A stretch of DNA of 47,936 nt from CALDSL01 sp039810245. Lineage in GTDB: Bacteria; Chloroflexota; Anaerolineae; Anaerolineales; Anaerolineaceae. Of the stretch, positions 25,177 through 34,145 are shown piece after piece. The stretch's first letter is position 1. The number at the start of each line of letters is the position of its first letter. The notes under the pieces are model-generated. The model searched no databases, had not been told where the DNA came from, and saw only the letters and a list, made by a program, of their open reading frames with translations. Location: positions 1-47,936 of the forward strand of contig JBDHWQ010000026.1 of assembly GCA_039810245.1 (NCBI GenBank), given 5' to 3'. The position numbers were made by a program, and so were the translations under genes.

Positions 25177-25968
25177 CTACATCGTGCCTTTGACAATCCC
25201 GCCATCTACAGTGAGCATCACTCCGTTAATGTACGATGCCGCCGGCGAGACCAGGAACACGGCTGCCGCCGCGAACTCATCCGGTTGGCCCATGCGACCC
25301 AGCGGGCTTTCCGATGCCTGCCGCCGGATTTCCTCTTCCACGCTGGTATTATTCGTTTTGGCGCGGTTTTCCATCAGCGTGCCCACCCGCGCCGTCTCCG
25401 TCCAACCGGGCAGGATCGAGTTGAAGCGGATGTTCTCCTTGCCCAGCTCGATGGAAAGCGTCTTGGTCAGGCCAATGGTGGCCAGCCGCACGCTGTTGGA
25501 GAGCACCAGGTTGGGGATCGGCTGCTTGACCGAGTAGGATGTCACCGTCAGCACCGCCGGAGCTTCAGATTTACGCAGGTAAGGCAGCGCCGCGCGGATC
25601 AGCCGGACCTGGCTGAGGAACGACACTTCCAATGCTTCCTGCCAGGCTTCGTCGTTGAAGCTTTCAAACCGTCCCGGCGGCGGCCCACCCGCGTTGGCGA
25701 TGAGAATATCCAATCCCCCCCACGCTTCGACCACTGCCTGCACCACCTCAGCCGCCACCGGGTGTTCACACAGGTCACCGCGCACCGCCAGCACCTCTGC
25801 GCCGCTCTCCTGGCGCACAGCCGTGGCCGCGTTTTCCAGCTTTTCCGGGCTGCGCCCGTTCATCGCCACCCGCGCGCCTTCCTGCGCCAGCAGCCGCGCC
25901 GTTGCAAATCCCAAACCGCTGCTCGAACCGGTCACAAGCGCCACTTTGTTCTTCAGTTTCAGGTCCAT
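25177..25968 (-). CDS. SDR-fold protein lacking the catalytic Tyr-Lys pair
   Basis: A 263-residue short-chain dehydrogenase fold. The NAD(P) site TGSSSGLG (13-20) and NAG (92-94) are intact, and DGGIVKGTM ends the fold. The active site is not canonical: Ser144 is present in VTSYSV, but the YxxxK positions 157 and 161 read S and R (SNSVR) in PNLVLSNSVRLATIGLTK. I recall a subgroup of beta-ketoacyl-ACP-reductase-like SDRs with this change, so it is a known variant and not a sequencing error. Function is unknown. It starts 12 bases after the DUF503 gene and probably shares its transcript. Confidence 0.88.
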   Translation of the reverse strand: MDLKLKNKVALVTGSSSGLGFATARLLAQEGARVAMNGRSPEKLENAATAVRQESGAEVLAVRGDLCEHPVAAEVVQAVVEAWGGLDILIANAGGPPPGRFESFNDEAWQEALEVSFLSQVRLIRAALPYLRKSEAPAVLTVTSYSVKQPIPNLVLSNSVRLATIGLTKTLSIELGKENIRFNSILPGWTETARVGTLMENRAKTNNTSVEEEIRRQASESPLGRMGQPDEFAAAAVFLVSPAASYINGVMLTVDGGIVKGTM

Positions 25969-25980
25969 AGACTCCGTCCC

Positions 25981-26268
25981 TTAGATCAGCTCAATTTTTT
26001 CATCGAGGATGGTCAAATCCGGCCAGTGCTGTTCCATAAAGCGCCCAACCTGCTGCAAGACGCGCATATTCTGGTCCGCGCTGCTGCTCACCACCACGCA
26101 CGCCAGCACCGCATCGCGCCACGCGTCCTGTCGATCGACTTCCGCCACTGAGACGTTGAACTCGCGCGGCAGCCGCGCAAGCACCGGTTTAATGAACCCG
26201 CGCTTCTCTTTCAGCGAATTGCAGCCTGGAAGTTGCAGGTGCAGAACCAGTTGGCCAATGGAAATCAT
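25981..26268 (-). CDS. DUF503 (YlxP-like) protein
   Basis: A 95-residue protein. The start at 26268 (MISIGQLVLHLQLPGCNSLKEKRGF) matches the family beginning; an upstream ATG adds 16 unrelated residues. The pattern LPGCNSLKEKRGFIKPVLARL and FNVSVAEVDRQDAWRDAVLACVVV is diagnostic. YlxP-like proteins often sit beside ribosome-maturation genes such as rbfA; here it leads an SDR gene. GGAGAG lies immediately before the ATG. A TATAAT only nine bases upstream may be a promoter with a very short leader, or chance. Confidence 0.9.
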   Translation of the reverse strand: MISIGQLVLHLQLPGCNSLKEKRGFIKPVLARLPREFNVSVAEVDRQDAWRDAVLACVVVSSSADQNMRVLQQVGRFMEQHWPDLTILDEKIELI

Positions 26269-26308
26269 CTCTCCATTATAGAAGATTTTCTCTACTGAAT
26301 TCCGCTTC

Positions 26309-26337
26309 TTGCGCAATCATCCTGGCGCGGTTACAAT
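26309..26337 (+). promoter_or_regulatory. Promoter of folC
   Basis: TTGCGC (26309-26314), 17-base spacer, TACAAT (26332-26337). The predicted start near 26344 places the hairpin at 26351-26365 in the short leader. Confidence 0.55.
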
Positions 26338-26350
26338 TTTGAGCATATTT

Positions 26351-26374
26351 CCGGGCGATGCCCGGCATTCTTTT
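26351..26374 (+). promoter_or_regulatory. Hairpin plus T-rich stretch in the folC leader
   Basis: CCGGGC-GAT-GCCCGG (26351-26365) is followed by CATTCTTTT. It looks like a weak terminator placed between the promoter and the chosen start at 26388, so it could act as an attenuator. The T run is interrupted. Confidence 0.35.
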
Positions 26375-26387
26375 CTGCGAGGCCACC

Positions 26388-27776
26388 ATGCAAGAGATTG
26401 ATACTGCCTACCAGGGCGCGCTGGATTATCTCTACAGCTTCATTGACTATTCTTTGACGCGCGCGTTCCGCTATACGCCCGATAAGTTCAACCTCGAACG
26501 AATGCTGCGCCTGCTTGAATTGTTAGGAAACCCGCACCAGCAGTACCACGTCATCCACGTGGCCGGCACCAAGGGCAAAGGCTCCACCGCCGCGATGATT
26601 GCCAGCGCGTTGCTCGCTGCCGGTTACAAAACCGGGTTTTATACCTCGCCCCACTTGCAGGAATACACCGAGCGCATCCAGGTGGATGGGCAGGAGATAT
26701 CCAAAGCCGATATGGTGAGCCTGCTGGAGGAAATGAAGCCGCTGGTGGCTCAGGTGGAGCACCTGACCACCTTCGAAATCACAACCGCCCTGGGCTTCCT
26801 GTATTTTGCGCGCCAGGGTGTGGATGTAGCCGTGGTTGAAGTCGGGCTGGGCGGGCGGTTGGATGCCACGAACGTGGTTGCGCCGCTGGTATCGGTGATT
26901 ACCTCGCTGTCCTACGATCACATGGCCGTGCTGGGTAATACCCTGGCGGAAATTGCGGGCGAAAAAGCGGGCATTATCAAGCCCGGGCGCCCGGTGGTGC
27001 TGGCCCCGCAGAAAGATGAAGCCCGCCTGGTGGTGGAGCGCGTGGCCCATGAGCGCGGCGCTCCATTGACTTTGCTGGGTCGTGACCTGTTGTTTGCACC
27101 CTGGTCGCATTCGCTGGATGGCCAGGAGTTGCTGATCTGGAATCCCGGCGAGCAGCATTTGGCCGACGCGTTCATCGAAAGCGGTGGACAGACGGAATGG
27201 CAGCCCATTCGGCTTACCATCCCGCTGCTGGGCAACCACCAGGTGGAAAATGCCGCTACTGCTTTCTGCGCGCTGCTGGCCGCGCGCAGAGCCGACCTGC
27301 ATGTGCCTGATGAAGCCATCCGCGCCGGGTTTGCGGGTGTTGTCTGGCCGGGGCGTTTCGAGCTGCTGCGCCGCACGCCGCCAGTGATCGTTGATTCGGC
27401 TCATAACCGCGATTCCGCGCTCAAGCTGCGCCTGGCGCTGGATGATTACCTGCCCGGTATGCCGGTGGTGCTGCTGTTTGGCGCCAGCGAGGATAAAGAC
27501 GTGCACGGTATGTTCGCCGAGCTGCTGCCGCGCATCAGCCGAGTGGTTACCACCCAGTCGGTGCACCCGCGCGCCGCCAAAGCCGAAGACCTGGTGGAGC
27601 TGGCGCACCAGTTTGGCTGCCCGGCCCTGGCGGTGTTGCCGCTCGAGGATGCCCTGCGCCAGGCGCTGGCGCTGGCCGGTGAAGACTCGGCCGTGCTGGT
27701 GGCCGGCTCGCTGTTCGTCGCCGCCGCCGCGCGCGCCGCGTGGAAAGAAATTTTCCCTTCGCAAACTTCCTCGTAA
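26388..27776 (+). CDS. folC: Bifunctional folylpolyglutamate/dihydrofolate synthase
   Basis: Adds glutamates to folates and may make dihydrofolate. With the ATG at 26388 (after GAGG) the protein has 462 residues; the ATG at 26358 lies inside a leader hairpin. The P-loop is HVAGTKGKGSTAAM; FYTSPHLQEYTERIQ is the folate loop; FEITTALGFLYFA and VEVGLGGRLDATN are family signatures, and DSAHNRDSALKLRLAL starts the C-terminal Mur-ligase-like domain. All key residues are present. Confidence 0.95.
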   Translation: MQEIDTAYQGALDYLYSFIDYSLTRAFRYTPDKFNLERMLRLLELLGNPHQQYHVIHVAGTKGKGSTAAMIASALLAAGYKTGFYTSPHLQEYTERIQVDGQEISKADMVSLLEEMKPLVAQVEHLTTFEITTALGFLYFARQGVDVAVVEVGLGGRLDATNVVAPLVSVITSLSYDHMAVLGNTLAEIAGEKAGIIKPGRPVVLAPQKDEARLVVERVAHERGAPLTLLGRDLLFAPWSHSLDGQELLIWNPGEQHLADAFIESGGQTEWQPIRLTIPLLGNHQVENAATAFCALLAARRADLHVPDEAIRAGFAGVVWPGRFELLRRTPPVIVDSAHNRDSALKLRLALDDYLPGMPVVLLFGASEDKDVHGMFAELLPRISRVVTTQSVHPRAAKAEDLVELAHQFGCPALAVLPLEDALRQALALAGEDSAVLVAGSLFVAAAARAAWKEIFPSQTSS

Positions 27777-27781
27777 CCGGG

Positions 27782-27787
27782 TACAAT
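27782..27787 (+). promoter_or_regulatory. Candidate -10 element for lon
   Basis: TACAAT in GGGTACAATACGG, directly after the folC stop and about 95 bases before lon. No good -35 hexamer. No CIRCE element is seen. Confidence 0.35.
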
Positions 27788-27881
27788 ACGGCGTATTCCC
27801 GCACAGATCCGAGGCAGCCCCCGATTGTTTGCGGGCGGGTAAGGCATGCCTGAGAAATCGATTTTCAGTTAAGGACGTGTT

Positions 27882-30407
27882 ATGAAGAATGACGACTGGT
27901 CGCAGCGACAGGACAACTCCGACGAATTCGCCGCGGTAATGCACCAACGCACCGAAGAACTCTATCGCATTCCCAACAGCGAGCCCGATCAGGACGGACT
28001 GATCGAAGCGCCAGTGTTGATCCTGCGCGACATTGTCGTTTTCCCGCGCATGGTATCGCCCATATTTATCGCGCCCGGGCCTAACCTGCTCGCCATCCAG
28101 GACGCGCAGGCTAATTTCCAGACCATGCTGGCTCTGGTGCAGCGTGATTCCGAGGTAGACGAGCCCCAGCCCGAAGATTTTCTGCCCATTGGCGCGGAAA
28201 TTGCCGTTGGCCGCCTGCTCAACATGCCGGATGGCAATAATTCCGCCCTGGTACAGGGCCGCCGCCGCGTGGAAGTGGTCGAATTTATTCAAACCGAGCC
28301 GTATTACCGCGCCCGCGTGCGCCCGATTGACGAGCCGCTGGAAGTGGACCGCCAGATGGACGCGCTGATGCGCACCACGCGTGACCTGTTCGAGCGCTGC
28401 GTACAGTTGGATCGCAGCCTGCCCGACGAGGCCCACCTGTTCTCGCTCAATATCACCGAGCCAGGTTGGCTGGCAGATATGGTCTCCACTGCCATCTCGC
28501 TGCCCTTCAAAGAGCGCCAGACGCTGATTATGCTGCCCGACCCGGAAGAGCGCCTTAAGCGCGTCAACTGGCTGCTGGCGCAGGAGCTGGATGTGCTTCA
28601 GCTCGAAGACGAGATCCAGAGCAAGGTGCAGAACGAAGTGGACCGCAGCCAGCGCGAGTTCTACCTGCGCGAGCAGATGAAGGCCATTCAGGGCGAGCTG
28701 GGCGAGGGTGATATCTGGGTGCGCGAAATCGCCGAGCTGCGCCAGCGCCTTGAAGCTGCCGGCCTGCCCGAAGAGGCGCGCGCCGCCGGTCTGAAGGAAA
28801 TCGACCGCCTGGCACAGATGCCCGCCATGGCCCCGGAAGTTGGGATTATCCGCACTTACCTGGACTGGATCCTCGAGCTGCCGTGGAACGAAGAGACTGA
28901 GGATAATCTTGATGTGCGCCATGCCGGTCGAATTCTGGAACAGTATCATTATGGCCTGGGCCGCGCCAAAGACCGCATTCTCGAATACATTGCCGTGCGC
29001 AGTTTGAAGCCCAAGAAAACGCGCCAGCCTATCTTATGCTTCGTTGGTCCGCCCGGAACCGGGAAGACCTCACTTGGCCGTTCGATCGCCGAAGCCTTGG
29101 GCCGCAAGTTCGTGCGCCTGTCGTTGGGCGGCGTGCGCGATGAGGCTGAAATCCGCGGCCACCGCCGCACCTATATCGGCGCGCTCCCCGGGCGCATCCT
29201 GCAAACTATGCGCCGTGCAGGTACGGTGAACCCGCTGTTTATGCTGGATGAGATTGACAAGCTCGGCTCGGACTTCCGCGGCGATCCTTCATCCGCGCTG
29301 CTGGAAGTGCTTGATCCTGAGCAGAATTATGCCTTCTCCGACCATTACCTCGAGCTGGCCTACGACCTGTCGAAGGTGATGTTCATCACCACCGCCAACA
29401 ACCTGGGCAACATCCCCTCGGCGCTGCTCGACCGCATGGAAGTCATCGAGTTCCCCGGCTATATCGAAGAGGAAAAGCTGGAGATTGCGCGCCGCTTCCT
29501 CATCCCGCGCCAGATCGATGAGAGCGGCCTGGAAAAGGGTGAGCTGGAATTTCCCGAATCCACCGTGCGTCGCGTGATCCGCGAATACACCTACGAAGCC
29601 GGTGTGCGCAACCTGGAACGCGAAATTGGCCGAATGTGCCGCAAGGTGGCGCGTCTCAAGTCGGAAAAGCACCGCTTCCCTGCCCATCCCACTCCGCAAA
29701 CCGTGGAAAAGTTCCTCGGCCCGCCGCAGTTCTTTATGACGGAAGCCGAACGCCAGGATGAAGTTGGTGTGGCCACCGGCATCGCCTGGACTGAAAACGG
29801 CGGCGAGATTATGCCGGTCGAAGTGTTGATCCTTGAAGGCAAGGGCAACATGCAAATCACCGGCCAGGTGGGCGAGGTGATGCAGGAATCGGCACAGGCC
29901 GCGCTGTCCTACCTCAAGTCCCGCGCGCGCGAGCTCAATCTGGATGTGGATACCTTTGAGCACGTGGATGTGCATATTCATATTCCCGAAGGCGCCATCC
30001 CCAAGGATGGGCCGTCGGCCGGCATCACCCTGGCCAGCGCGCTCATCTCGGCATTCACTGAGCGCCCAGTGTACAAAGAAGTCGGCATGACCGGCGAGAT
30101 TACCCTGCGCGGGCGCGTGCTGCCCATCGGCGGTCTGCGCGAGAAGATACTTGCCGCGCACCGCGCCGGGCTGCGCACCGTGCTGCTGCCTGAGCGCAAC
30201 ATGAAAGACCTGGTGGATATCCCGAAGAAGGTGCGCACTGACCTGAAGCTGGTGCCGGTCACGCACATGGACCAGGTGCTGCAGGTGGCGCTGCATCCCG
30301 CTCCGGAAAAGCCGCCCAAGCCGCGCCGCAGCAAGGCCGGCAATGGCAAAGAAAAGTCGGCGGAAGAACAGCCGTCGGCTCAGCCGGAAGGCGAAAAAGC
30401 TGCGTAA
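27882..30407 (+). CDS. lon: ATP-dependent protease Lon
   Basis: An 841-residue LonA protease that degrades misfolded and regulatory proteins. N-terminal substrate domain (EAPVLILRDIVVFPRMVSP) to about 230, a helical region, AAA+ module with Walker A GPPGTGKTS (about 389), Walker B FMLDEIDKLG, and a protease domain with Ser712 in PKDGPSAGI and Lys755 in GGLREKILAAHRAG; the 43-residue spacing equals that of E. coli S679/K722. The tail after 815 is Lys/Glu/Pro-rich and poorly conserved. AAGGACG precedes the ATG. A perfect terminator lies 8 bases after the stop. Confidence 0.98.
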   Translation: MKNDDWSQRQDNSDEFAAVMHQRTEELYRIPNSEPDQDGLIEAPVLILRDIVVFPRMVSPIFIAPGPNLLAIQDAQANFQTMLALVQRDSEVDEPQPEDFLPIGAEIAVGRLLNMPDGNNSALVQGRRRVEVVEFIQTEPYYRARVRPIDEPLEVDRQMDALMRTTRDLFERCVQLDRSLPDEAHLFSLNITEPGWLADMVSTAISLPFKERQTLIMLPDPEERLKRVNWLLAQELDVLQLEDEIQSKVQNEVDRSQREFYLREQMKAIQGELGEGDIWVREIAELRQRLEAAGLPEEARAAGLKEIDRLAQMPAMAPEVGIIRTYLDWILELPWNEETEDNLDVRHAGRILEQYHYGLGRAKDRILEYIAVRSLKPKKTRQPILCFVGPPGTGKTSLGRSIAEALGRKFVRLSLGGVRDEAEIRGHRRTYIGALPGRILQTMRRAGTVNPLFMLDEIDKLGSDFRGDPSSALLEVLDPEQNYAFSDHYLELAYDLSKVMFITTANNLGNIPSALLDRMEVIEFPGYIEEEKLEIARRFLIPRQIDESGLEKGELEFPESTVRRVIREYTYEAGVRNLEREIGRMCRKVARLKSEKHRFPAHPTPQTVEKFLGPPQFFMTEAERQDEVGVATGIAWTENGGEIMPVEVLILEGKGNMQITGQVGEVMQESAQAALSYLKSRARELNLDVDTFEHVDVHIHIPEGAIPKDGPSAGITLASALISAFTERPVYKEVGMTGEITLRGRVLPIGGLREKILAAHRAGLRTVLLPERNMKDLVDIPKKVRTDLKLVPVTHMDQVLQVALHPAPEKPPKPRRSKAGNGKEKSAEEQPSAQPEGEKAA

Positions 30408-30414
30408 AGAAAAA

Positions 30415-30445
30415 AATAAGCCCCGCCATTTTGGCGGGGCTTATT
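30415..30445. terminator. Strong terminator between lon and the coiled-coil gene
   Basis: AATAAGCCCCGCC (30415-30427) pairs perfectly with GGCGGGGCTTATT (30433-30445), a 13-bp stem with loop ATTTT. It lies between convergent genes and can serve both, with an A6 tract just before it. Confidence 0.93.
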
Positions 30446-30447
30446 GG

Positions 30448-30933
30448 TTAGATTTCTTCATCCATTTCTTGTCGTGGCATGCGGCTTTGCTGCTCGGCTT
30501 GCAGCGTGCGGATGCCGTTACGCGCCTGGTTGAGCAGCCGTTCCATCTCGCTCTCCAGCTTCGACAATGTGGTCAGCACGTAATCGTCGGCCTCACGCCG
30601 GGTAGAGTCGCCTTCCAGGCGCGCCTGCTCGACGATCTGGTCCGCGCGCGATTGCGCCGATTGTACGATCGGGTCGCGCTCCAGCAGCGCATCCGAGCGC
30701 TCGCGCGCCAGCGCCAGCGTGCGGTTGGCTTCTTCCTGCGCCTGCGCCAGGATGCGATCACGCTGCGCCAGGATCTGCTGCGCTTTTTTGATCTCTTCGG
30801 GGATGGAAACCCGCATCTGGTCAATGATATCCAGTAGCCGCTCTTCGTCTACTGCCACGCTGTGCGTGAACCAGATCGGCCGGCTCTCATTGAATAATTC
30901 TTCGAGGCGATCTACGAGATGTAAGATGTCCAT
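30448..30933 (-). CDS. Coiled-coil protein, DivIVA / ATP synthase b-like
   Basis: A 161-residue soluble protein. Residues 1-40 are a small head (MDILHLVDRLEELFNES, RLLDIIDQMRVSIPEEIKKA); 45-150 form a long amphipathic coiled coil rich in Ala, Glu and Arg (QILAQRDRILAQAQEEANRTL, seen in parts). It resembles proteins annotated as DivIVA-like or ATP synthase subunit b-like in Firmicutes and Chloroflexota, commonly next to coaD. It has no membrane segment, so it is not the missing Fo b subunit. RBS GGGAGGG precedes the ATG. It lies 70 bases after coaD on the same strand. Confidence 0.75.
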   Translation of the reverse strand: MDILHLVDRLEELFNESRPIWFTHSVAVDEERLLDIIDQMRVSIPEEIKKAQQILAQRDRILAQAQEEANRTLALARERSDALLERDPIVQSAQSRADQIVEQARLEGDSTRREADDYVLTTLSKLESEMERLLNQARNGIRTLQAEQQSRMPRQEMDEEI

Positions 30934-31002
30934 TGCGTCCCTCCCAAAGGTCTAGCGCAGCAGAGTTGTTGCAATATCTACGCCAATTGTACAGCCAATG
31001 AC

Positions 31003-31527
31003 TTAATCGCGCAGCGATGTAAATGGTACTGTCGTTTGCCCTTCGCCCAGTTCTTTCATGCGCTGTTCCAGCGCCAGCGCCACGTGCTGCGGCACCATAC
31101 TGCTCACGTCGCCGCCCAGCGAGGCAATCTCGCGCACAGTGGTGGATGAAAGGAAAGTATGCTCCTCGTTGGTGATCAGCGCCATCACCTCGATTTCCGG
31201 GGCCAGCCGGCGGTTGGCCAGCGCCATGCGGAATTCGTGCTCGAAGTCGGAAAACACGCGCAAACCGCGCACGATCACCTGCGCGTCCAGCGCGCGGCAG
31301 GCTTCCACCGTCAGTGAGCTATAGCCGATGACGCGGATTTTCTCTTCGTTCTTGAATGTCTCGCTGACCATCTTCAAGCGCTCTTCCGGGCTGAACAGCA
31401 GGTTTTTCAGCGGCTTATCGTACACCGCGATATACAGTTCATCGAACAACCGCGCTGCGCGGCGTGCGATATTAATATGCCCGTAATGGATCGGGTCGAA
31501 CGTGCCGGGGAACATGGCTCGTACCAT
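31003..31527 (-). CDS. coaD: Phosphopantetheine adenylyltransferase
   Basis: Fourth step of coenzyme A synthesis: 4'-phosphopantetheine plus ATP gives dephospho-CoA. The start at 31527 (MVRAMFPGTFDPIHYGHINI) lies one base after the recG stop; an upstream ATG would overlap recG widely. It has 174 residues. TFDPIHYGH holds the HxGH nucleotidyl motif, RGLRVFSDFEHEFRMALANR is the substrate loop and SSTTVREIASLGGDVS the second ATP motif. The protein is otherwise standard. Confidence 0.96.
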   Translation of the reverse strand: MVRAMFPGTFDPIHYGHINIARRAARLFDELYIAVYDKPLKNLLFSPEERLKMVSETFKNEEKIRVIGYSSLTVEACRALDAQVIVRGLRVFSDFEHEFRMALANRRLAPEIEVMALITNEEHTFLSSTTVREIASLGGDVSSMVPQHVALALEQRMKELGEGQTTVPFTSLRD

Positions 31528-31528
31528 A

Positions 31529-34009
31529 TCAGCTTCGATCTCCTCTCCCATCGCTCCAGAAGCGGTCGAGCATCTGGCTGACTGCCTCGTGCTCGGGTTT
31601 TTCCAGCTCTGGGTCATCGGCAAATACTGCCTGCGCCTGCTCGCGTGCGTTTTCGATCAGCCGCACGTCCGACAGGTTGGCCATGCGCAGCTCGGCAAAA
31701 CCACTCTGGCGCGTGCCTAAAAAGTCGCCCGGGCCGCGCTGCTGCAGGTCGCGTTCGGCCAGCACAAAACCGTCATTGGTTTCGGCCATCGCCTGCAAGC
31801 GCTCATTTTCCACCGCGTCCTGGCTGTCGGGGATCAACAGGCAGTAAGATTTTTCCTGCCCGCGTCCAACGCGCCCGCGGAACTGGTGCAGTTGCGCCAG
31901 GCCAAAGCGATTGGCGCCTTCCACCAGCATCACCGTGGCATTGGGCACGTCTACGCCTACCTCAACCACCGAGGTGGAGACCAGCAGGTTGTACTCCCCG
32001 TCGCGGAAGCGCGTCATCACTTCCTCTTTTTCCTCGGGTTTCATACGCCCGTGCAGCAGTCCCAGCTTATGGAACGGGAACACTTCGCGCTGCAGCCGCT
32101 GGTGTTCTTCCACCGCGGCGCGGTTTTCATCGTCGCGTTCTCCCTGTTCCACCAGCGGATAGATGACGAATGCCTGCCGGCCTTCTTTCATTTGCGTGCG
32201 GATCAGGTGGTATGCGCGCTCGCGCTCCAGTGGGTTGAGCACGTGCGTTTCAATTGGCTGGCGCCCGGCGGGCATCTCGTCCATCACCGCCAGGTCCAGG
32301 TCTCCATACACCGTCAGCGCCAGCGAGCGCGGGATGGGCGTGGCGGTCATCACCAGCAGGTGCGGGTTGCTTCCCTTGGCGCGCAGCGCGGCGCGCTGTG
32401 CCACGCCAAAACGATGCTGCTCGTCTACCACCACCAGTTGCAGTTGCTCGAACTGCACCGGATCTTCGATCAATGCGTGCGTGCCGATGACCAGTTTGAT
32501 ACTGCCATCCGCCAGCCCCGCGCGGATCTGCTCTTTTTCGGCTTCGCTGGTATCGCCCACCAGCAGCCGCACCTGCTCCGGGCTCACCACTACGTCTTCG
32601 CCCTCGGCCAGCATACGGCGAAAGCTGCGGTAATGCTGCTCGGCCAGGATGCTGGTGGGAGCCATCACCGCGGCCTGCGCGCCGTGGCGCACGACCATTG
32701 CCGCGGCCAGCGCTGCCACCACCGTCTTGCCGGAGCCCACGTCACCCTGCAGCAGCCGGTCCATCGGTCGCCCCGAGTCCAGGTCGGCGCGGATTAATTC
32801 AATCGCGCGCTGCTGCGCTCCGGTCAACTGGTATGGCAGCCGGGCCGTCTGCATGTCGAGCCATTCCTGCGAGGTGGGGAACTGCCGCGCTTCCAGCGAC
32901 TGCCAGGAGCGCTTCTGGCGCAGCACGCCCATTTGCATCAGGAAGATTTCATCAAATGCCAGCCGCGCCCGCGCCGCTTGCAGTTTTTCCTGGTTGGCGG
33001 GGAAATGCGCGTTTTGCAGCGCGGTTCCTAAATCCATCAGCCTGGCAGCGCTGCGAACGCTGGGCGGCAGCCAATCAGGCACGCGAGCAGCCCAGAAGTT
33101 GATGGTATTAAACAGGATGCGCCGCAGGAATTTTTGCGTCACGCTGGCAGCCAGCGGATACACCGGCACGATTCGATTGGTGTGCAGGTGCTCCTGCTCC
33201 AGCAGCTCCCAATCCGGGTTGGTCATCACCAGGCGGCCCAAGTATTGCTCCACCTTACCCGAAAGCACGAGCTGCGTGCCGCGCGTCATGCGATTGGCCA
33301 GCCACGGTTGGTTGAAGAAGGTCACGCGCAGAAAGCCGGTGCCATCCGAAACCACAACCTCAGTCATCTGCCCCTGGCCGCCACGGAACGGGCGGTTGGT
33401 GGTGCTCTGCACGGTGGCGATGATGGTCAATTCTTCACCGTATTGCACCCGGTTGATCGGTTTAAGCTGGCTGTAATCGTCATAGCGCCGCGGGAAGTAA
33501 TATAGCAGATCTTCCAGGGTATTCAGCCCCAGCTCGCTCAACGTTTGCGCGTGTTTGGGGCCAATTCCGGGGATCACCGTCAGTGGGGCATTCAGCCCGG
33601 CGCTGCTCTCGCTTTCGGGCGGGCGCACATTGGGAGACTGCACGGGCGCTTTGCGCCCCATCGACCGGTTCTCGGCCGGCAGGTCGCGTTCCGGTGTAGG
33701 CACGTCCAGCACCGTCATCCGTGGGCGCGGCGCAGGCCTGTCCTGGCTGTCCGTAACCGGCCGGTTTGCCTGCAGCGTTTCAACCAGGCTGTGCAGCAGT
33801 GCTTCGCGCCCGGCAGGTTCGAGCTGCGGGTACTGCTGCAGGCCTTCGGCCACAGCGGTCAAGAGCGCTTCGGGGTACTGCGCCTCGCGCGCTTCGCGCT
33901 CCCAGGCTGGAAGAATCTTATCCAGGCCGCCAACGACGGCCTTGTTATCATAACCTCGTTCGGATTCGAGACGAAAGAATTTTTGAAGTTTCTCAATAGG
34001 TGATGGCAT
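31529..34009 (-). CDS. recG: ATP-dependent DNA helicase RecG
   Basis: RecG reverses stalled forks and processes Holliday junctions. At 826 residues it is longer than E. coli RecG (693) because of an N-terminal extension of about 140 residues (helical, then a Pro-rich linker), which other Chloroflexota-type RecG proteins also have. The wedge domain begins at VIPGIGPKHAQTLSELGLN (helix-hairpin-helix-like) and GEELTIIATV. Helicase motifs: GDVGSGKTVVAALAAA, VVDEQH, MTATPIPRSLALTVYGDLD, VEVGVDVPNATVMLVEGANR, and QFRGRVGRG. coaD follows after one base. Confidence 0.97.
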   Translation of the reverse strand: MPSPIEKLQKFFRLESERGYDNKAVVGGLDKILPAWEREAREAQYPEALLTAVAEGLQQYPQLEPAGREALLHSLVETLQANRPVTDSQDRPAPRPRMTVLDVPTPERDLPAENRSMGRKAPVQSPNVRPPESESSAGLNAPLTVIPGIGPKHAQTLSELGLNTLEDLLYYFPRRYDDYSQLKPINRVQYGEELTIIATVQSTTNRPFRGGQGQMTEVVVSDGTGFLRVTFFNQPWLANRMTRGTQLVLSGKVEQYLGRLVMTNPDWELLEQEHLHTNRIVPVYPLAASVTQKFLRRILFNTINFWAARVPDWLPPSVRSAARLMDLGTALQNAHFPANQEKLQAARARLAFDEIFLMQMGVLRQKRSWQSLEARQFPTSQEWLDMQTARLPYQLTGAQQRAIELIRADLDSGRPMDRLLQGDVGSGKTVVAALAAAMVVRHGAQAAVMAPTSILAEQHYRSFRRMLAEGEDVVVSPEQVRLLVGDTSEAEKEQIRAGLADGSIKLVIGTHALIEDPVQFEQLQLVVVDEQHRFGVAQRAALRAKGSNPHLLVMTATPIPRSLALTVYGDLDLAVMDEMPAGRQPIETHVLNPLERERAYHLIRTQMKEGRQAFVIYPLVEQGERDDENRAAVEEHQRLQREVFPFHKLGLLHGRMKPEEKEEVMTRFRDGEYNLLVSTSVVEVGVDVPNATVMLVEGANRFGLAQLHQFRGRVGRGQEKSYCLLIPDSQDAVENERLQAMAETNDGFVLAERDLQQRGPGDFLGTRQSGFAELRMANLSDVRLIENAREQAQAVFADDPELEKPEHEAVSQMLDRFWSDGRGDRS

Positions 34010-34087
34010 AGCCTTATTTTACTCGAAATCCGGGGTATCGCAGGCAACTGCCCGCCTGCGCTGGCATGACCAATTCAGGCGCGTGAA

Positions 34088-34124
34088 TAAAAAGCGGGTT
34101 TCTGCGCATTGCGCAAAAACCCGC
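34088..34124 (-). terminator. Strong terminator downstream of degV
   Basis: GCGGGTTT (34094-34101) pairs with AAACCCGC (34117-34124), and inside it TGCGC (34103-34107) pairs with GCGCA (34111-34115) around ATT, with one mismatch between. On the - strand it is followed by T5. It separates the fakA-degV operon from recG. Confidence 0.9.
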
Positions 34125-34145
34125 GTATATGCCTGTGCTGACCTT

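Noticed and set aside
26270..26283. TATAAT nine bases before the DUF503 start as a promoter
   Set aside because: No -35 element, and the transcript would begin inside the ribosome site; could be chance. Mentioned only in the gene entry.
26523..28949. Long - strand frame of 808 codons opposite folC and lon
   Set aside because: It is antisense to two genes with complete family motifs, has His/Gln/Arg-heavy translation typical of GC-rich antisense frames, and no ribosome site.
30448..30933. Missing Fo subunit b
   Set aside because: The coiled coil resembles subunit b, but there is no N-terminal membrane helix and its context is coaD, not ATP synthase.
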